From contig JALQPE010002403.1 in NCBI GenBank assembly GCA_030407315.1, positions 248,001 to 312,000 on the forward strand: DNA of 64,000 bases, given 5' to 3'. The notes below the pieces were generated by a model. The model saw nothing but the letters and a program-made list of their open reading frames with translations. It was not told the origin of the DNA and searched no databases. This stretch comes from Asparagopsis taxiformis (lineage: Eukaryota; Rhodophyta; Florideophyceae; Bonnemaisoniales; Bonnemaisoniaceae). Positions 1-8,641 of the stretch are shown in pieces. Position numbers and translations under genes: made by a program. The stretch's first letter is position 1, and each line of letters starts with the position of its first letter.

Positions 1-945
1 TTTCGATCTGGTGAATTCAATGAACATGAGGTGCTGAGAGGGAAAGTGTGCGCTGACCGTGTCGGGGTCCTACGTCGAGTGCTTCTGCGCAGTTGTTGTT
101 GATGTTGTATGGCGCCATTTGGGACATTCGTAGGCATTTTGATGCCTCCTGAACACGACGAAATCGTCCGCAATGGGAACAGCTGGATGCGAGAAATTGA
201 CGGAAGGAATGCAGCTGAGCTTCCAAAAATCATCTCTTGAAGTCAATTGGACTACATCATTCTGACGAGATGGGATTCTCAGAGCATCTTGGCAGTTTCA
301 AGAACCAATCTGGATCACTGATGCATATCGTATTCAAATGTCTTTGAAAGTTATGGTTGACCTAAACAGTTCTAGCTTCGAACAGGGGCCAGAAGATAGA
401 TGCGTCACAGATCTTGGACCTCTTGAGTGTGGCCTTGTGAACTGGAGTAGCGCTTTCACGGCGCAGCAACCGATCATGTACAACAAATTTTCAAGTTTTT
501 TACTCCGTACCGATTTGCCAACATAACGCAAACGACCGTCAGTACAACTTCCTCTTCAGCACGATTGAAATGTGTGCAAGTGACTGGTGCGTTTCCCATT
601 CGCACTCGCTTCGTGCTTTTTGCTTGCAGAGACAACTCAAATAAGTGCGACCCTGAAGCCTACAAATTCGGAAACATCTTAAAGAGCAGTACTGGATCAC
701 GCAAGTATGGAACAGTGTGCCACATCACTGGTAGGTATTTCACCCAGTATCATTCCATATCCGCATATTCTCTTGCATCTGCCTATATCACCAGTAATGC
801 CGCAAGCTCATGGGATATGCCAATTATTGGTCTGCGAATGAATTACAATAACTGCGATTAGAAGTTCAAATGGCGCTCGGCTCAATCAACAGCATACTTT
901 ACAGTTCTAAATAACGCAGACCAGGAAGCACATCGCTTGAAAATC
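1..945. other. Left-edge stretch without a recognised gene
   Basis: Short open frames occur on both strands, the longest under 110 codons, but none looks like a known protein. They overlap one another and have no domain-like composition. It may hold the 3' region of the coatomer zeta gene and flanking sequence of a gene outside the window. No RNA gene was recognised. Confidence 0.4.
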
Positions 946-1509
946 CTAGCTGAGTATAGATCGCGTAATCTGATCACGAGCAGTTTGCAGTGCCTGTCCA
1001 AGTGTCTGTTCACCAAGTGGCACTTGGTCCATAAAGCTGCCACCCTGTTGACCGACTCGTGCAGAAAGCTCGACGGGGTCAGTCTCCATGATAACACCCT
1101 CTTGATCCACGAGTTCATCAATGACAAGGAGCATGCTTTCCAAGTTTTCCAAAACTGCTTCCTCGAAAACCTGACCACGCATCGTAATGTTGAGAGCTTC
1201 ATCAAGCGCCTGCAAAACCTCTGCCATGATCAATTCGTTTTCGTCTGCACCGCCTACCACAAACATGAACATGTCATCCGCTTGCTTGTACGCCACGACA
1301 TAGTCTTTAAATTCCATCACGTCGACGTTGTCAGACACATCCCCCAGTGTTTGCACTTTGCGCAAGAGGCTCTGCTCGAATGCTCGCTGCTGCTCCTGAT
1401 CGCCCCATAGAACGCGGTCGCAGAATCGAGAGCAGATCCGCTTTCCTTCATGGTTAATTACGACAACCGCCTTGACGAGAGGCTGCTGAACACCTGATAA
1501 GCCCTGCAT
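946..1509 (-). CDS. COPZ: Coatomer subunit zeta (COPI coat)
   Basis: Encodes a 187-residue zeta subunit of the COPI coat, which forms vesicles for Golgi-to-ER and intra-Golgi transport. The protein opens with the family pattern KAVVVINHEGKRICSRFC, then the longin-fold core (FKDYVVAYKQADDMFMFVVGG, ENELIMAEVLQALDEALN) and a late LVIDELVDQEGVIMETDP segment, all typical of zeta/adaptin small chains. Length matches the family (about 175-200). The open frame continues 42 codons upstream, but that part has no family character. I therefore place the start at the ATG at 1509, immediately before the conserved block; a 5' intron cannot be excluded. Identification is by recognised family pattern. Confidence 0.87.
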   Translation of the reverse strand: MQGLSGVQQPLVKAVVVINHEGKRICSRFCDRVLWGDQEQQRAFEQSLLRKVQTLGDVSDNVDVMEFKDYVVAYKQADDMFMFVVGGADENELIMAEVLQALDEALNITMRGQVFEEAVLENLESMLLVIDELVDQEGVIMETDPVELSARVGQQGGSFMDQVPLGEQTLGQALQTARDQITRSILS

Positions 1510-2227
1510 GATGTGCTGCGATCGAGACGAGAATTGGCCTTGAATGGGAAAAAACGCTACCCAGCACCGAAAGATGGTATGTGCGCCTATATTAGCGTTA
1601 ACGTTAAAGACTGAAACGGGGTAATTGACGCGCACAGATGTTTCGCTCCAACTTGAAAACGTTCTTTGCGCACTGTGCTCCTCATCAAATCAATCATTCC
1701 AATACCTTACACTACGGGTCCCAATAAAAACTCAAAAATTTAGCGGAGAAAATTTCCCCTTTCTTCCTCTGTGACATCCCCATGAGCGCGGGTCCTATTT
1801 AGCGCTTATTCGAAGACATCGACCACAGACAGTTAATTACCCACATCTTCCTCAATCACTGGCTTGGACAGTCTCTGCGGCACGATTGAAGAGTCCAATG
1901 TTGTGGAATAGTTTTGATGAACAAGACTTGCATGTATTTTAACGTTGATATAAACAAACCTTATATCATGTATCAAACAACACGCGGCATTTGAAGGCGC
2001 CCCCCGATGTTATGCATCCCTTCTCAATCACAGCACTCGAGACCTCCAATTATTCCAACTGCAGCGGCACAAATCCCTTGGATTGAATGTTGTTATCTGT
2101 GCCAGAAAACACATTGAAAACATCCAGAACTCACGGGATTCAGGGCAAAACGTCGCGGGGAAGCCATTTCAGACAAGAAATTGAATAGTAGTAGTACAAT
2201 GTTTACTACTTTGAAGACCTTCAAAGC
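1510..2227. other. Intergenic, no gene seen
   Basis: AT-rich spacer between coatomer zeta (its 5' side) and the 3' end of the acidic coiled-coil gene. It must hold the COPZ promoter. No TATA-like or repeat element stood out and no coding frame is convincing. Confidence 0.4.
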
Positions 2228-3271
2228 TCACATCAAAAGTTCTATTGTTTTCTCCTGTTCCTTGACAGTTCCAAGTAGCTCTTCGCATGCTGAAGTTGCA
2301 GCATCTAATTGAGAGCGCAAAGTAGCAATAATAGTCTCGCTTCGTTGTATCTCGTTCTTCGCAAAATTAGCTTCCGCCTCTGCCGCGACCAAGCGGCGTT
2401 TCAGGTCTTCTGTTGTATATTGATCAAGTTGACAATTCTCTACTTGAGAATCAAGACACTCCTCTGCTTCTGTTCTAGTGATTGTGGGCGCTTCCAACTC
2501 CAGTTCGGCAGACGGTTCGATTCGTAATGCGGCAAACATCTCAGCTTGCACTTTTTCGATGAACTGCTCCGGTGATGAATCAAGTATTGGCTGTGACTTG
2601 GCTATTGTTTCCGACTGAGATTGAGTGGCTGACGTAGCAATGGGCTCTGTCTCTGCTTCCGTCTGTGTTTCAGTTTGTATTTCACCTTCAGGTTTTGGCT
2701 CACAAATTATTTCAGTTTGTAGCTCGATGGATTTGAGTGACTTTGACAGCGGTGGTGACTCCGTTTGATGGTCCATAGAATTCTCGTTGTTCAAAATGGG
2801 TTGGGGATGAAGGCTAGTGTCAATAGATTGTTCCGGCAATGAGGAATGCGATTCGAATGCTACATGCAAATCAGCTTCTTTTGCTGTTAATATATTCGCT
2901 TGGTTAGAGTCAGAGCCTGTAGTCGCTGAAACAGGTGCAGGGAGATGGGAATACGGGACAAACGGCATAGCTTCATCAGCGTCAGCACTGGGAAAACTCG
3001 GGCTTACAACGGAAATGATTTCTTGAGGATGATACAGATGATTAGCCATAGAGAGACAATGCCACGTGAGTGAAGCGGAGGGACCTCCTTGTGCCAGACC
3101 AAGCGTACACAACTCTGTGACGAGGAAAGGACTATGGATGATGCGGCGGTGCTTTTTTATTTGCTTATCGTCGAGGCAAGCGGCGTCTGGATAAATTGGC
3201 GGCATGTTAGAATGAGCAACACAGTCGTTAGCTGGGGCGTGAGCTCTGTGCGAATCCTCGAACTGATGCAT
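2228..3271 (-). CDS. Unknown acidic protein with C-terminal coiled coil
   Basis: Encodes 347 residues, not recognised as a known family. The first half is low complexity. The middle (about residues 170-260) is extremely rich in Glu, Thr, Gln and Ser, with repeated ETQTE/AETE-like strings. The last 70 residues, from about residue 280, form a heptad-patterned coiled coil (LKRRLVAAEAEANFAKNEIQ and LRSQLDAATSACEELLGTVK) ending at the C-terminus. Such an acidic disordered region plus terminal coiled coil is seen in scaffold and centrosome/spindle proteins, but that is only analogy. The first ATG at 3271 is taken; a second ATG (MPPIYPD) 22 codons later is an equally plausible start. Confidence 0.6.
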   Translation of the reverse strand: MHQFEDSHRAHAPANDCVAHSNMPPIYPDAACLDDKQIKKHRRIIHSPFLVTELCTLGLAQGGPSASLTWHCLSMANHLYHPQEIISVVSPSFPSADADEAMPFVPYSHLPAPVSATTGSDSNQANILTAKEADLHVAFESHSSLPEQSIDTSLHPQPILNNENSMDHQTESPPLSKSLKSIELQTEIICEPKPEGEIQTETQTEAETEPIATSATQSQSETIAKSQPILDSSPEQFIEKVQAEMFAALRIEPSAELELEAPTITRTEAEECLDSQVENCQLDQYTTEDLKRRLVAAEAEANFAKNEIQRSETIIATLRSQLDAATSACEELLGTVKEQEKTIELLM

Positions 3272-3856
3272 ATGAAGCGGTTGTATATCTTTGGTTCACT
3301 AGTTCGTTCTGGGCGCACGGCTTTCGTTTTCGAACGCGGAGGAGACGTTGCGAGAACACGAATAGTACTTAGCAACGCCCTAAGCTTGGAAAGTGACTAT
3401 GCTGGATAGATTGTGCTAAGATCCTTGGATCCACAGAATGTATCACGGTGAGTGGAAAAAAGAGCGAGATGGTGGAGATTATGATGTGCCGTAAGAACTG
3501 GCGTTTTTGACACTTCTCATATGTCAAACATGCCATCTCTTTGAAAGTAGTAGACTGTGACACACAACTATGCACCGTGAATTTACAACTTTTTGCATAT
3601 TTTAGAGAATACCCTCGATTTTACTTTTTCAAAATCTGAAATAGTTTTAAATAGTTTTAAACATTCCAATTTATGGTGTAATATCCTATCATAACTTCTC
3701 GCCTTTCCTGTCAGGGGAACTCTCCGCGATGCACTCGGTGCTGTCCAGTGCCCTCGCATTGCCGTTCCGTCGACTACGTACTTTGGTCATCAAAACAACC
3801 CCCGATCAGCTCAAGTCAACTTGTGCGCGGATCGCCAGCAAAACACTTGCAGCAAA
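3272..3856. promoter_or_regulatory. Divergent intergenic region (probable bidirectional promoter)
   Basis: About 585 bp separate the starts of the acidic coiled-coil gene (leftward) and MPP-beta (rightward). It is AT-rich around 3600-3690, with a short ATAGTTTTAA duplication near 3644-3662. An out-of-frame ATG at 3729 lies upstream of the MPP-beta start and opens a frame overlapping it. The promoter role is inferred from position only. Confidence 0.35.
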
Positions 3857-5356
3857 ATGGCCAATCCGCTCCTTCGTCTCGGTGCGATGCGTCGTGCGCT
3901 TGCAACCTCCCCAGCATTGGTATCCGGCAATTCAACGCCACCAGCAAGTGGACTTATGGGTGTACTCAAGCGCACTCTCGGTCCAAATGCCGATCCGCTT
4001 CCGCCCGGTTACGTTGTAGACCCCGCTGTGGCTTCCGAAGTTCCCACCCATGTCACGACCCTTCCCAACGGTCTTCGTGTCGCGACTGAGACACGTCCGG
4101 TCGGCGCAGCGGTTGTGGGTGTCTGGATCGATGCTGGTACCCGGTTCGAAGCCCCTGCAATCAATGGTGCTGCCCATTTCCTCGAACATCTCATCTTCAA
4201 GGGCACCTCCAATCGCGCGCAACGTTCGCTAGAAATCGGAGTCGAAAACATTGGCGCACATCTTAATGCATACACCAGCCGCGAACAGACCGTGTATTAT
4301 GCTCGTTCTCTGAAGAATGATGTACCCGCAATGACGGAATTGTTGGCAGACATTCTGCAAAACTCTCAGATTACTGACGCTGCTGTGGACCGCGAACGTG
4401 ACGTCATTCTTCGTGAGATGGAAGAAGTCGACCAAATCCAAGAGGAGGTCCTCTTCGATTATCTCCATGGCACCGCTTACCAAGACTCCCCGCTGGCTCG
4501 CACCATTCTTGGTCCTGTTGAGAACATCAAATCTCTCACCCGTTCTGACCTCATGTCTTACATTGAGGAGCACTACAAACCGCACCGTATGGTGTTGGCT
4601 GCTGCCGGTGACGTGGATCATGATGAAATTGTTAATCTTGCCACCACACACTTTGGTTCCATGAAGCCAGATTCAAATGCACCAACTGCTCTCGACCTTG
4701 TCGCCCAAAAGCCTTCCTACCTCGTTGGGTCAGATGTGCGCATCCGTAACGATGATATGCCACATGCCCATTTTGCCATTGCCTTTGAAAGTTGTGGCTG
4801 GGCGCACCCTGATGCTGTTTCCTTCATGGTGCTTCAATCTCTCATCGGCACCTATGATCGTTCCTCCACCACTGCCTCAAACAGCTCATACCGCATGTCC
4901 TCCACTCTTTCCGAGGTCCCCAATGCGCGCACCGTCACGACATTCAATACAACCTATACAGATACAGGCCTCTTCGGTGTCTACGTTACTGGAGAGGCAC
5001 CAGAGCTGGATGATATTGTTGTCCCAGTCATGGGGGAACTGGTGCGCAATTGCAACAATGTGGATGAGGTGCAGCTTGCCAATGCCAAGACTGCTTTGAA
5101 AACGACTTTGCTCTCGCAGCTTGACGGTCCGACTGGTATGGCAGAAGAAATTGGCAGACAGCTTCTTGTGTACGGTCGCCGTATACCTATGTCCGAATGG
5201 TTTGCTCGAATTGATGCAGTTGATTCAGACGCCATCAAACGTATCTCCAATAAGTACATTTTTGATCGAGAGATTGCCATTACCGCCATGGGTCCCATTC
5301 ATTCCTTGCCAGATTACAACTTTATTCGTCGACGCACCTACACTAACTTGTTCTAG
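3857..5356 (+). CDS. PMPCB: Mitochondrial processing peptidase beta subunit (M16 metalloprotease)
   Basis: Encodes 499 residues of the catalytic subunit of the peptidase that removes matrix-targeting presequences; in many eukaryotes the same protein is the core-1 subunit of complex III. The inverted zinc motif HFLEH lies in AAHFLEHLIFKGT, and the distal acidic ligand region is ERDVILREMEEVDQ. The flanking ENIGAHLNAYTSREQTVYYA block is typical of the beta subunit, not the inactive alpha subunit. The C-terminal half carries the second M16 fold (AETIGRQL-like region, RIPMSEWFARIDAVD). The start MANPLLRLGAMRRALATS reads as a mitochondrial presequence. There is a 129-bp upstream out-of-frame ATG (see findings). 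No intron is needed. Confidence 0.95.
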   Translation: MANPLLRLGAMRRALATSPALVSGNSTPPASGLMGVLKRTLGPNADPLPPGYVVDPAVASEVPTHVTTLPNGLRVATETRPVGAAVVGVWIDAGTRFEAPAINGAAHFLEHLIFKGTSNRAQRSLEIGVENIGAHLNAYTSREQTVYYARSLKNDVPAMTELLADILQNSQITDAAVDRERDVILREMEEVDQIQEEVLFDYLHGTAYQDSPLARTILGPVENIKSLTRSDLMSYIEEHYKPHRMVLAAAGDVDHDEIVNLATTHFGSMKPDSNAPTALDLVAQKPSYLVGSDVRIRNDDMPHAHFAIAFESCGWAHPDAVSFMVLQSLIGTYDRSSTTASNSSYRMSSTLSEVPNARTVTTFNTTYTDTGLFGVYVTGEAPELDDIVVPVMGELVRNCNNVDEVQLANAKTALKTTLLSQLDGPTGMAEEIGRQLLVYGRRIPMSEWFARIDAVDSDAIKRISNKYIFDREIAITAMGPIHSLPDYNFIRRRTYTNLF

Positions 5357-6220
5357 GCGATTCTTTCGTAAGGGAAAATCTAGCCAATGCTGTTAAAATG
5401 TTGTACGTGGTTTCCAGACAGCGCACTGAATGAATCATCCGGATATCCCTGAAGCTATAGACATAGATTGCTGGCGTGTCCATCTTCGAATATTTGATAA
5501 CAAGAGTAAATCTTTTGTACATCCCTACGCGACTATCTGTTGTCGTCTATCGGGAACAAAATAAATCGCGATCAATCCAGAAAGATGGAGAATAGGAATT
5601 GCAACGGTGGGATTAGCTCTTCTGATGGGAGGCCCAGAGTTCTTTCGGAGAATAGAGCACTTATTTTTTGAATTGAGTACTTCCAACTCGGGATTTCATT
5701 CCTAAAACATGGTCGAGATGTTCTGTTATGGAAAAGAACATCATTTGCTCGCACAACAGCCAGAAATGTGTATCAGGAAGGTGCATGTATTCTAAAACGA
5801 AACCACAAGATGACACTATTCCAGACATTGACAATGATGAAATACGATTGATAACTTCCGTTCTTGATAGTGGCAAGCTCTGTACTCTGATCCCAAGGCC
5901 AAATTCATTGAAATTTGTACGTTTATCAATGGTCAATAGAAACAGTTACTACGAGGCACAATACCCAATCTCCCTGCTGGCGGACAGCTCCCGTTCGCGC
6001 CGACCCCTAGCACAGCTATTCGCTCACACCTGCCAACCATATCAATACTATGATCGGCAAGCACCACGCGAATGCTTTTGTGTCAGGCTACTCGATCTTG
6101 AAACAGTCCAACTCTTTGAAAACCAATACGTGCACCTGGACCCCTCCTACGTGCTTTAGGAAACTCCGCCGAAGATTGAACTTAGACAGAGCGATTCCCT
6201 TCGGGCACAAAGATACGACA
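5357..6220. other. Intergenic, no convincing gene
   Basis: It holds the 3' flank of MPP-beta and the promoter of riboflavin synthase. A 143-codon open frame at 5728-6159 has no family character and poor composition, so it is not called. The in-frame extension of riboflavin synthase (from 6050) falls here. Confidence 0.4.
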
Positions 6221-6832
6221 ATGGTGTTCACGGGAATTGTTGAAGAGATGGGCGATGTGATTTTGATCGAAAATTTGCAATCGGAAGAGGGTGGAGTAAA
6301 TATGAAGGTTTCCGCAAGGACTACCATGGAAGGTGTCAAACTAGGAGACAGTATTGCAGTGAATGGAACTTGCCTCACCGTCACGGAATTGACATCAGAA
6401 AGCTTTACATTCGGACTAGCCCCGGAGACTCTTCGACGAACAAATCTAGGTCAACTCGTGGCTGGAAGCAAGGTAAATCTGGAGAGAAGTCTGGCGGCAA
6501 ATGGACGATTCGGTGGGCATGTTGTACAAGGACATGTGGACTGCACTGGTACTATTACGAATATCGCACGTGAAAAAGACGCGATCTGGTACACAATTTG
6601 CGTGCCTGCTGAATTCATGAAGTATATCGTTGAGAAGGGATACATAACCGTCGATGGCGCTAGTTTAACAGTGTGTGATATTTTCGATGATAGGAAGTCA
6701 TTCACATTCATGATGATTCCGTTCACACAGGCACACGTAGTAACTGCGTTGAAATCGATTGATGATGTTGTGAATATCGAAGTAGATATCACTGGGAAGT
6801 ATATCGAGCGAATTATGGCAGCCAGATCATAG
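6221..6832 (+). CDS. RIB5: Riboflavin synthase (alpha chain, lumazine-binding)
   Basis: Encodes 203 residues that dismutate two 6,7-dimethyl-8-ribityllumazine molecules to riboflavin, the last step of vitamin B2 synthesis. The N-terminal MVFTGIVEEMG signature and two tandem lumazine-binding barrels are visible: GDSIAVNGTCLTV in the first half, and FGGHVVQGHVDCTG followed by GYITVDGASLTV in the second. This gives the normal ~200-residue length. The ATG at 6221 is chosen because it begins the conserved MFTGIVE-type start. The frame stays open 57 codons further upstream (ATG at 6050, Arg/Leu-rich before the junction), so a longer organelle-targeted form is possible; plants make this enzyme in plastids. 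Convergent with the next gene (59 bp). Confidence 0.93.
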   Translation: MVFTGIVEEMGDVILIENLQSEEGGVNMKVSARTTMEGVKLGDSIAVNGTCLTVTELTSESFTFGLAPETLRRTNLGQLVAGSKVNLERSLAANGRFGGHVVQGHVDCTGTITNIAREKDAIWYTICVPAEFMKYIVEKGYITVDGASLTVCDIFDDRKSFTFMMIPFTQAHVVTALKSIDDVVNIEVDITGKYIERIMAARS

Positions 6833-6891
6833 TGCATGGAGTTGTGTAGTTGAAGTTGATATTTACATAATAGAGTGATGCTTTGGAAAGC

Positions 6892-7551
6892 TTACTTACG
6901 CTTAGATCGCACAAGCATGCCGGTAGCAATATCCATCTCTTTTTTCTTCGCTTCAGCAATCTTTTTCCTTTTGCGATCCTCAATGAGCATACCGATTGGA
7001 ATCTTTTCGTTCTTCGGCGGACGACAACCCAATTTGATTAACTGTGCCATTTCATAACTTTGCTTGTCCTTCTTTGCCAAACCTTGGGCACCGAATTGTC
7101 CTACTTCACGACGAAATTCCTCGACGAACTGGAAAGCATCACCCGGGGTTCTGCGCTTTTTCGACGAGCCGGAAGAGGGTCGTTTGGCGTCAACGCGCCT
7201 ATCGCGAGAATAATTTTGGGGTCGCACTGACGCACAGAAGCCGGTGGCCTTCACTACAGGTGGGGAATTTGTCGAATTGGAAGCCTTCTCCTCAGTTTCA
7301 ACCGCATTTTGCGTTTGTACAATTGCGAGGCTTAGAACACGTTTCTCTGCAGCTTTTGCAGCGTCTGTAATAGCACTTCGTACTGTCTGGGTAATTGGAA
7401 GTTGAGGAGTTTTACGACGCTTTTTTCGTCGCTTTTTGGATAACGATGGTTCAGGTGGCAATCTCTGCGGTTGAGGGGTAGATGGATTCAATTTAGCCAT
7501 TACGGCAGCTTCAATACCACTAAGGTCTGATTGATCCATGTTTGAAGCCAT
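6892..7551 (-). CDS. FSAF1-like (DUF4602) SSU-processome factor
   Basis: Encodes 219 residues. The C-terminal third has the DUF4602/C1orf131 pattern: an EFRREVGQFGAQGLAKKDKQ helix, then YEMAQLIKLGCRPPKNEKIP, then a Lys/Arg-rich tail (RKRKKIAEAKKKEMD). In human this family (FSAF1) is a 40S small-subunit processome assembly factor in the nucleolus. The N-terminal half is disordered with a KKRRKKRRK cluster that could act as a nuclear/nucleolar signal. The length is close to the family. The start MASNMDQ is the first ATG. Identification rests on the motif order and has not been tested by search. Confidence 0.7.
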   Translation of the reverse strand: MASNMDQSDLSGIEAAVMAKLNPSTPQPQRLPPEPSLSKKRRKKRRKTPQLPITQTVRSAITDAAKAAEKRVLSLAIVQTQNAVETEEKASNSTNSPPVVKATGFCASVRPQNYSRDRRVDAKRPSSGSSKKRRTPGDAFQFVEEFRREVGQFGAQGLAKKDKQSYEMAQLIKLGCRPPKNEKIPIGMLIEDRKRKKIAEAKKKEMDIATGMLVRSKRK

Positions 7552-7654
7552 GATTAGTTGAAGCTCAAAGAATTTGCCGTCACCGGGTAGTTAAACGAAA
7601 GGGGATTTCCAATAAGCCAACGACGTCGCCGCCGAGTCCAGTGGCAGTTGTGTC

Positions 7655-7668
7655 TGTACACGTGTACA
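7655..7668. promoter_or_regulatory. 14-bp palindrome TGTACACGTGTACA with G-box/E-box core
   Basis: Perfect inverted repeat centred on CACGTG, 104 bp upstream of the FSAF1-like start. CACGTG is the classical target of bHLH and bZIP factors. The 8-bp core ACACGTGT recurs at 28373, 51640 and 53753. The site is seen directly; its function is inferred. Confidence 0.4.
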
Positions 7669-8378
7669 CAACGTGGGTAAGGCCAGTTTGAATGAGATCT
7701 GGGATCATAAGATGATGGTGTTTTTAAAACTGACTAAATTTTAAAATAATTTTAGTGGCAACTCTTCCTGACCCTCGCTGTTGTATCTGGGAATCGCAAC
7801 TATACCCAACTACTGCGGCTTGAGACGCGCGTACGGTCGGCAATCTTGAAACGTTGTTGGATAGAATATTGTGTCTTGATAAATACTGGCGCTGCTTGGT
7901 CCGTCAAAAAGAAGGCATCCACACTTGCTGGTTCCGTCGCCGAGACATCAGTTACGAGTTGTCTTTGAATGAAAAGCTGGCATAAACACAGTTAAAGCAT
8001 CCATCACAACGGAGGAATGGAAGATGCAAAAGTGGCTAGCGATGCTTAGGTATGGTGGAGAGCATGTCAAAAAAATTTTGCAAGGGGTGGGCAGAGCAGC
8101 CGGAGAGATGCGAAGAAGAAATTCATTGGTCCACTTGGTAAAGAGATGAGATGATCGCAACAATTGTGAAGGTGTGTCCATCATTACGTCAGTGCAGATG
8201 AAAATAATGATTTTCGATTGATTAATAGCTGAAACGTGTCCAGGCCCCATAGGTGTGTTCTGCTAAATTTCAGACCAAAGTTAGCGGAAAGTGTATGAGA
8301 AATCTCGATCACAGATAATGCATTCTCTGGTGCAATATAAAGCGGCATTGCAGACAACGCTTCAAACCTGCGGATAGT

Positions 8379-8387
8379 AGATATTTT
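8379..8387 (-). promoter_or_regulatory. Evening element (AAAATATCT) in MYB promoter
   Basis: Exact 9-bp match to the evening element that RVE/CCA1-type MYB proteins bind in plants, 255 bp upstream of the MYB start on the opposite strand. Two AAATATCT copies follow at 8445 and 8571. The match is seen; autoregulation is inferred. Confidence 0.45.
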
Positions 8388-8444
8388 CATGTTGTATTCT
8401 ACTGTTTCATTGGTCCAAGTGGGATGTAGGAGGCTGACCGTTCG

Positions 8445-8452
8445 AAATATCT
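8445..8452 (+). promoter_or_regulatory. Evening-element-like AAATATCT, copy 2
   Basis: Eight of the nine evening-element bases (first base G instead of A), about 190 bp upstream of the MYB start. Confidence 0.35.
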
Positions 8453-8570
8453 TTCATGGTAGTCCACACACTCAGGGCCACAAAACAAAAATCTCAATAG
8501 ATTTTGTTCAACTCATTATCCAGTGAAGTTGACGTCTCCGTTTCCGAACAGTTATTCACTCCCATCCATT

Positions 8571-8578
8571 AAATATCT
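8571..8578 (+). promoter_or_regulatory. Evening-element-like AAATATCT, copy 3
   Basis: Third copy, 64 bp upstream of the MYB start, with T in place of the first A. It may lie in the core promoter or 5' UTR. Confidence 0.35.
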
Positions 8579-8641
8579 ATTTCTCTCAAATCTATCCGCC
8601 ATCCTCTCTGCCGATGCCCCGCTTCCTTCAATAACATACCA

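Larger units (their letters stand above)
7552..8641. promoter_or_regulatory. Divergent promoter region of FSAF1-like and MYB genes
   Basis: About 1.1 kb of non-coding DNA separates two divergent starts. On the FSAF1 side is a perfect 14-bp palindrome with a CACGTG core (7655-7668). On the MYB side are three evening-element-type sites within 260 bp of the MYB start (8379-8387, 8445-8452, 8571-8578). Small open frames in 7948-8390 have no protein-like features. Confidence 0.5.

Noticed and set aside
937..1410. 157-codon frame antisense to coatomer zeta
   Set aside because: Shadow of a well-supported gene on the other strand.
3641..3665. ATAGTTTTAA duplication
   Set aside because: Only two short AT-rich copies; not distinguishable from chance.
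5728..6159. 143-codon plus-strand frame before riboflavin synthase
   Set aside because: No motif, mixed composition and no good start context; considered chance.
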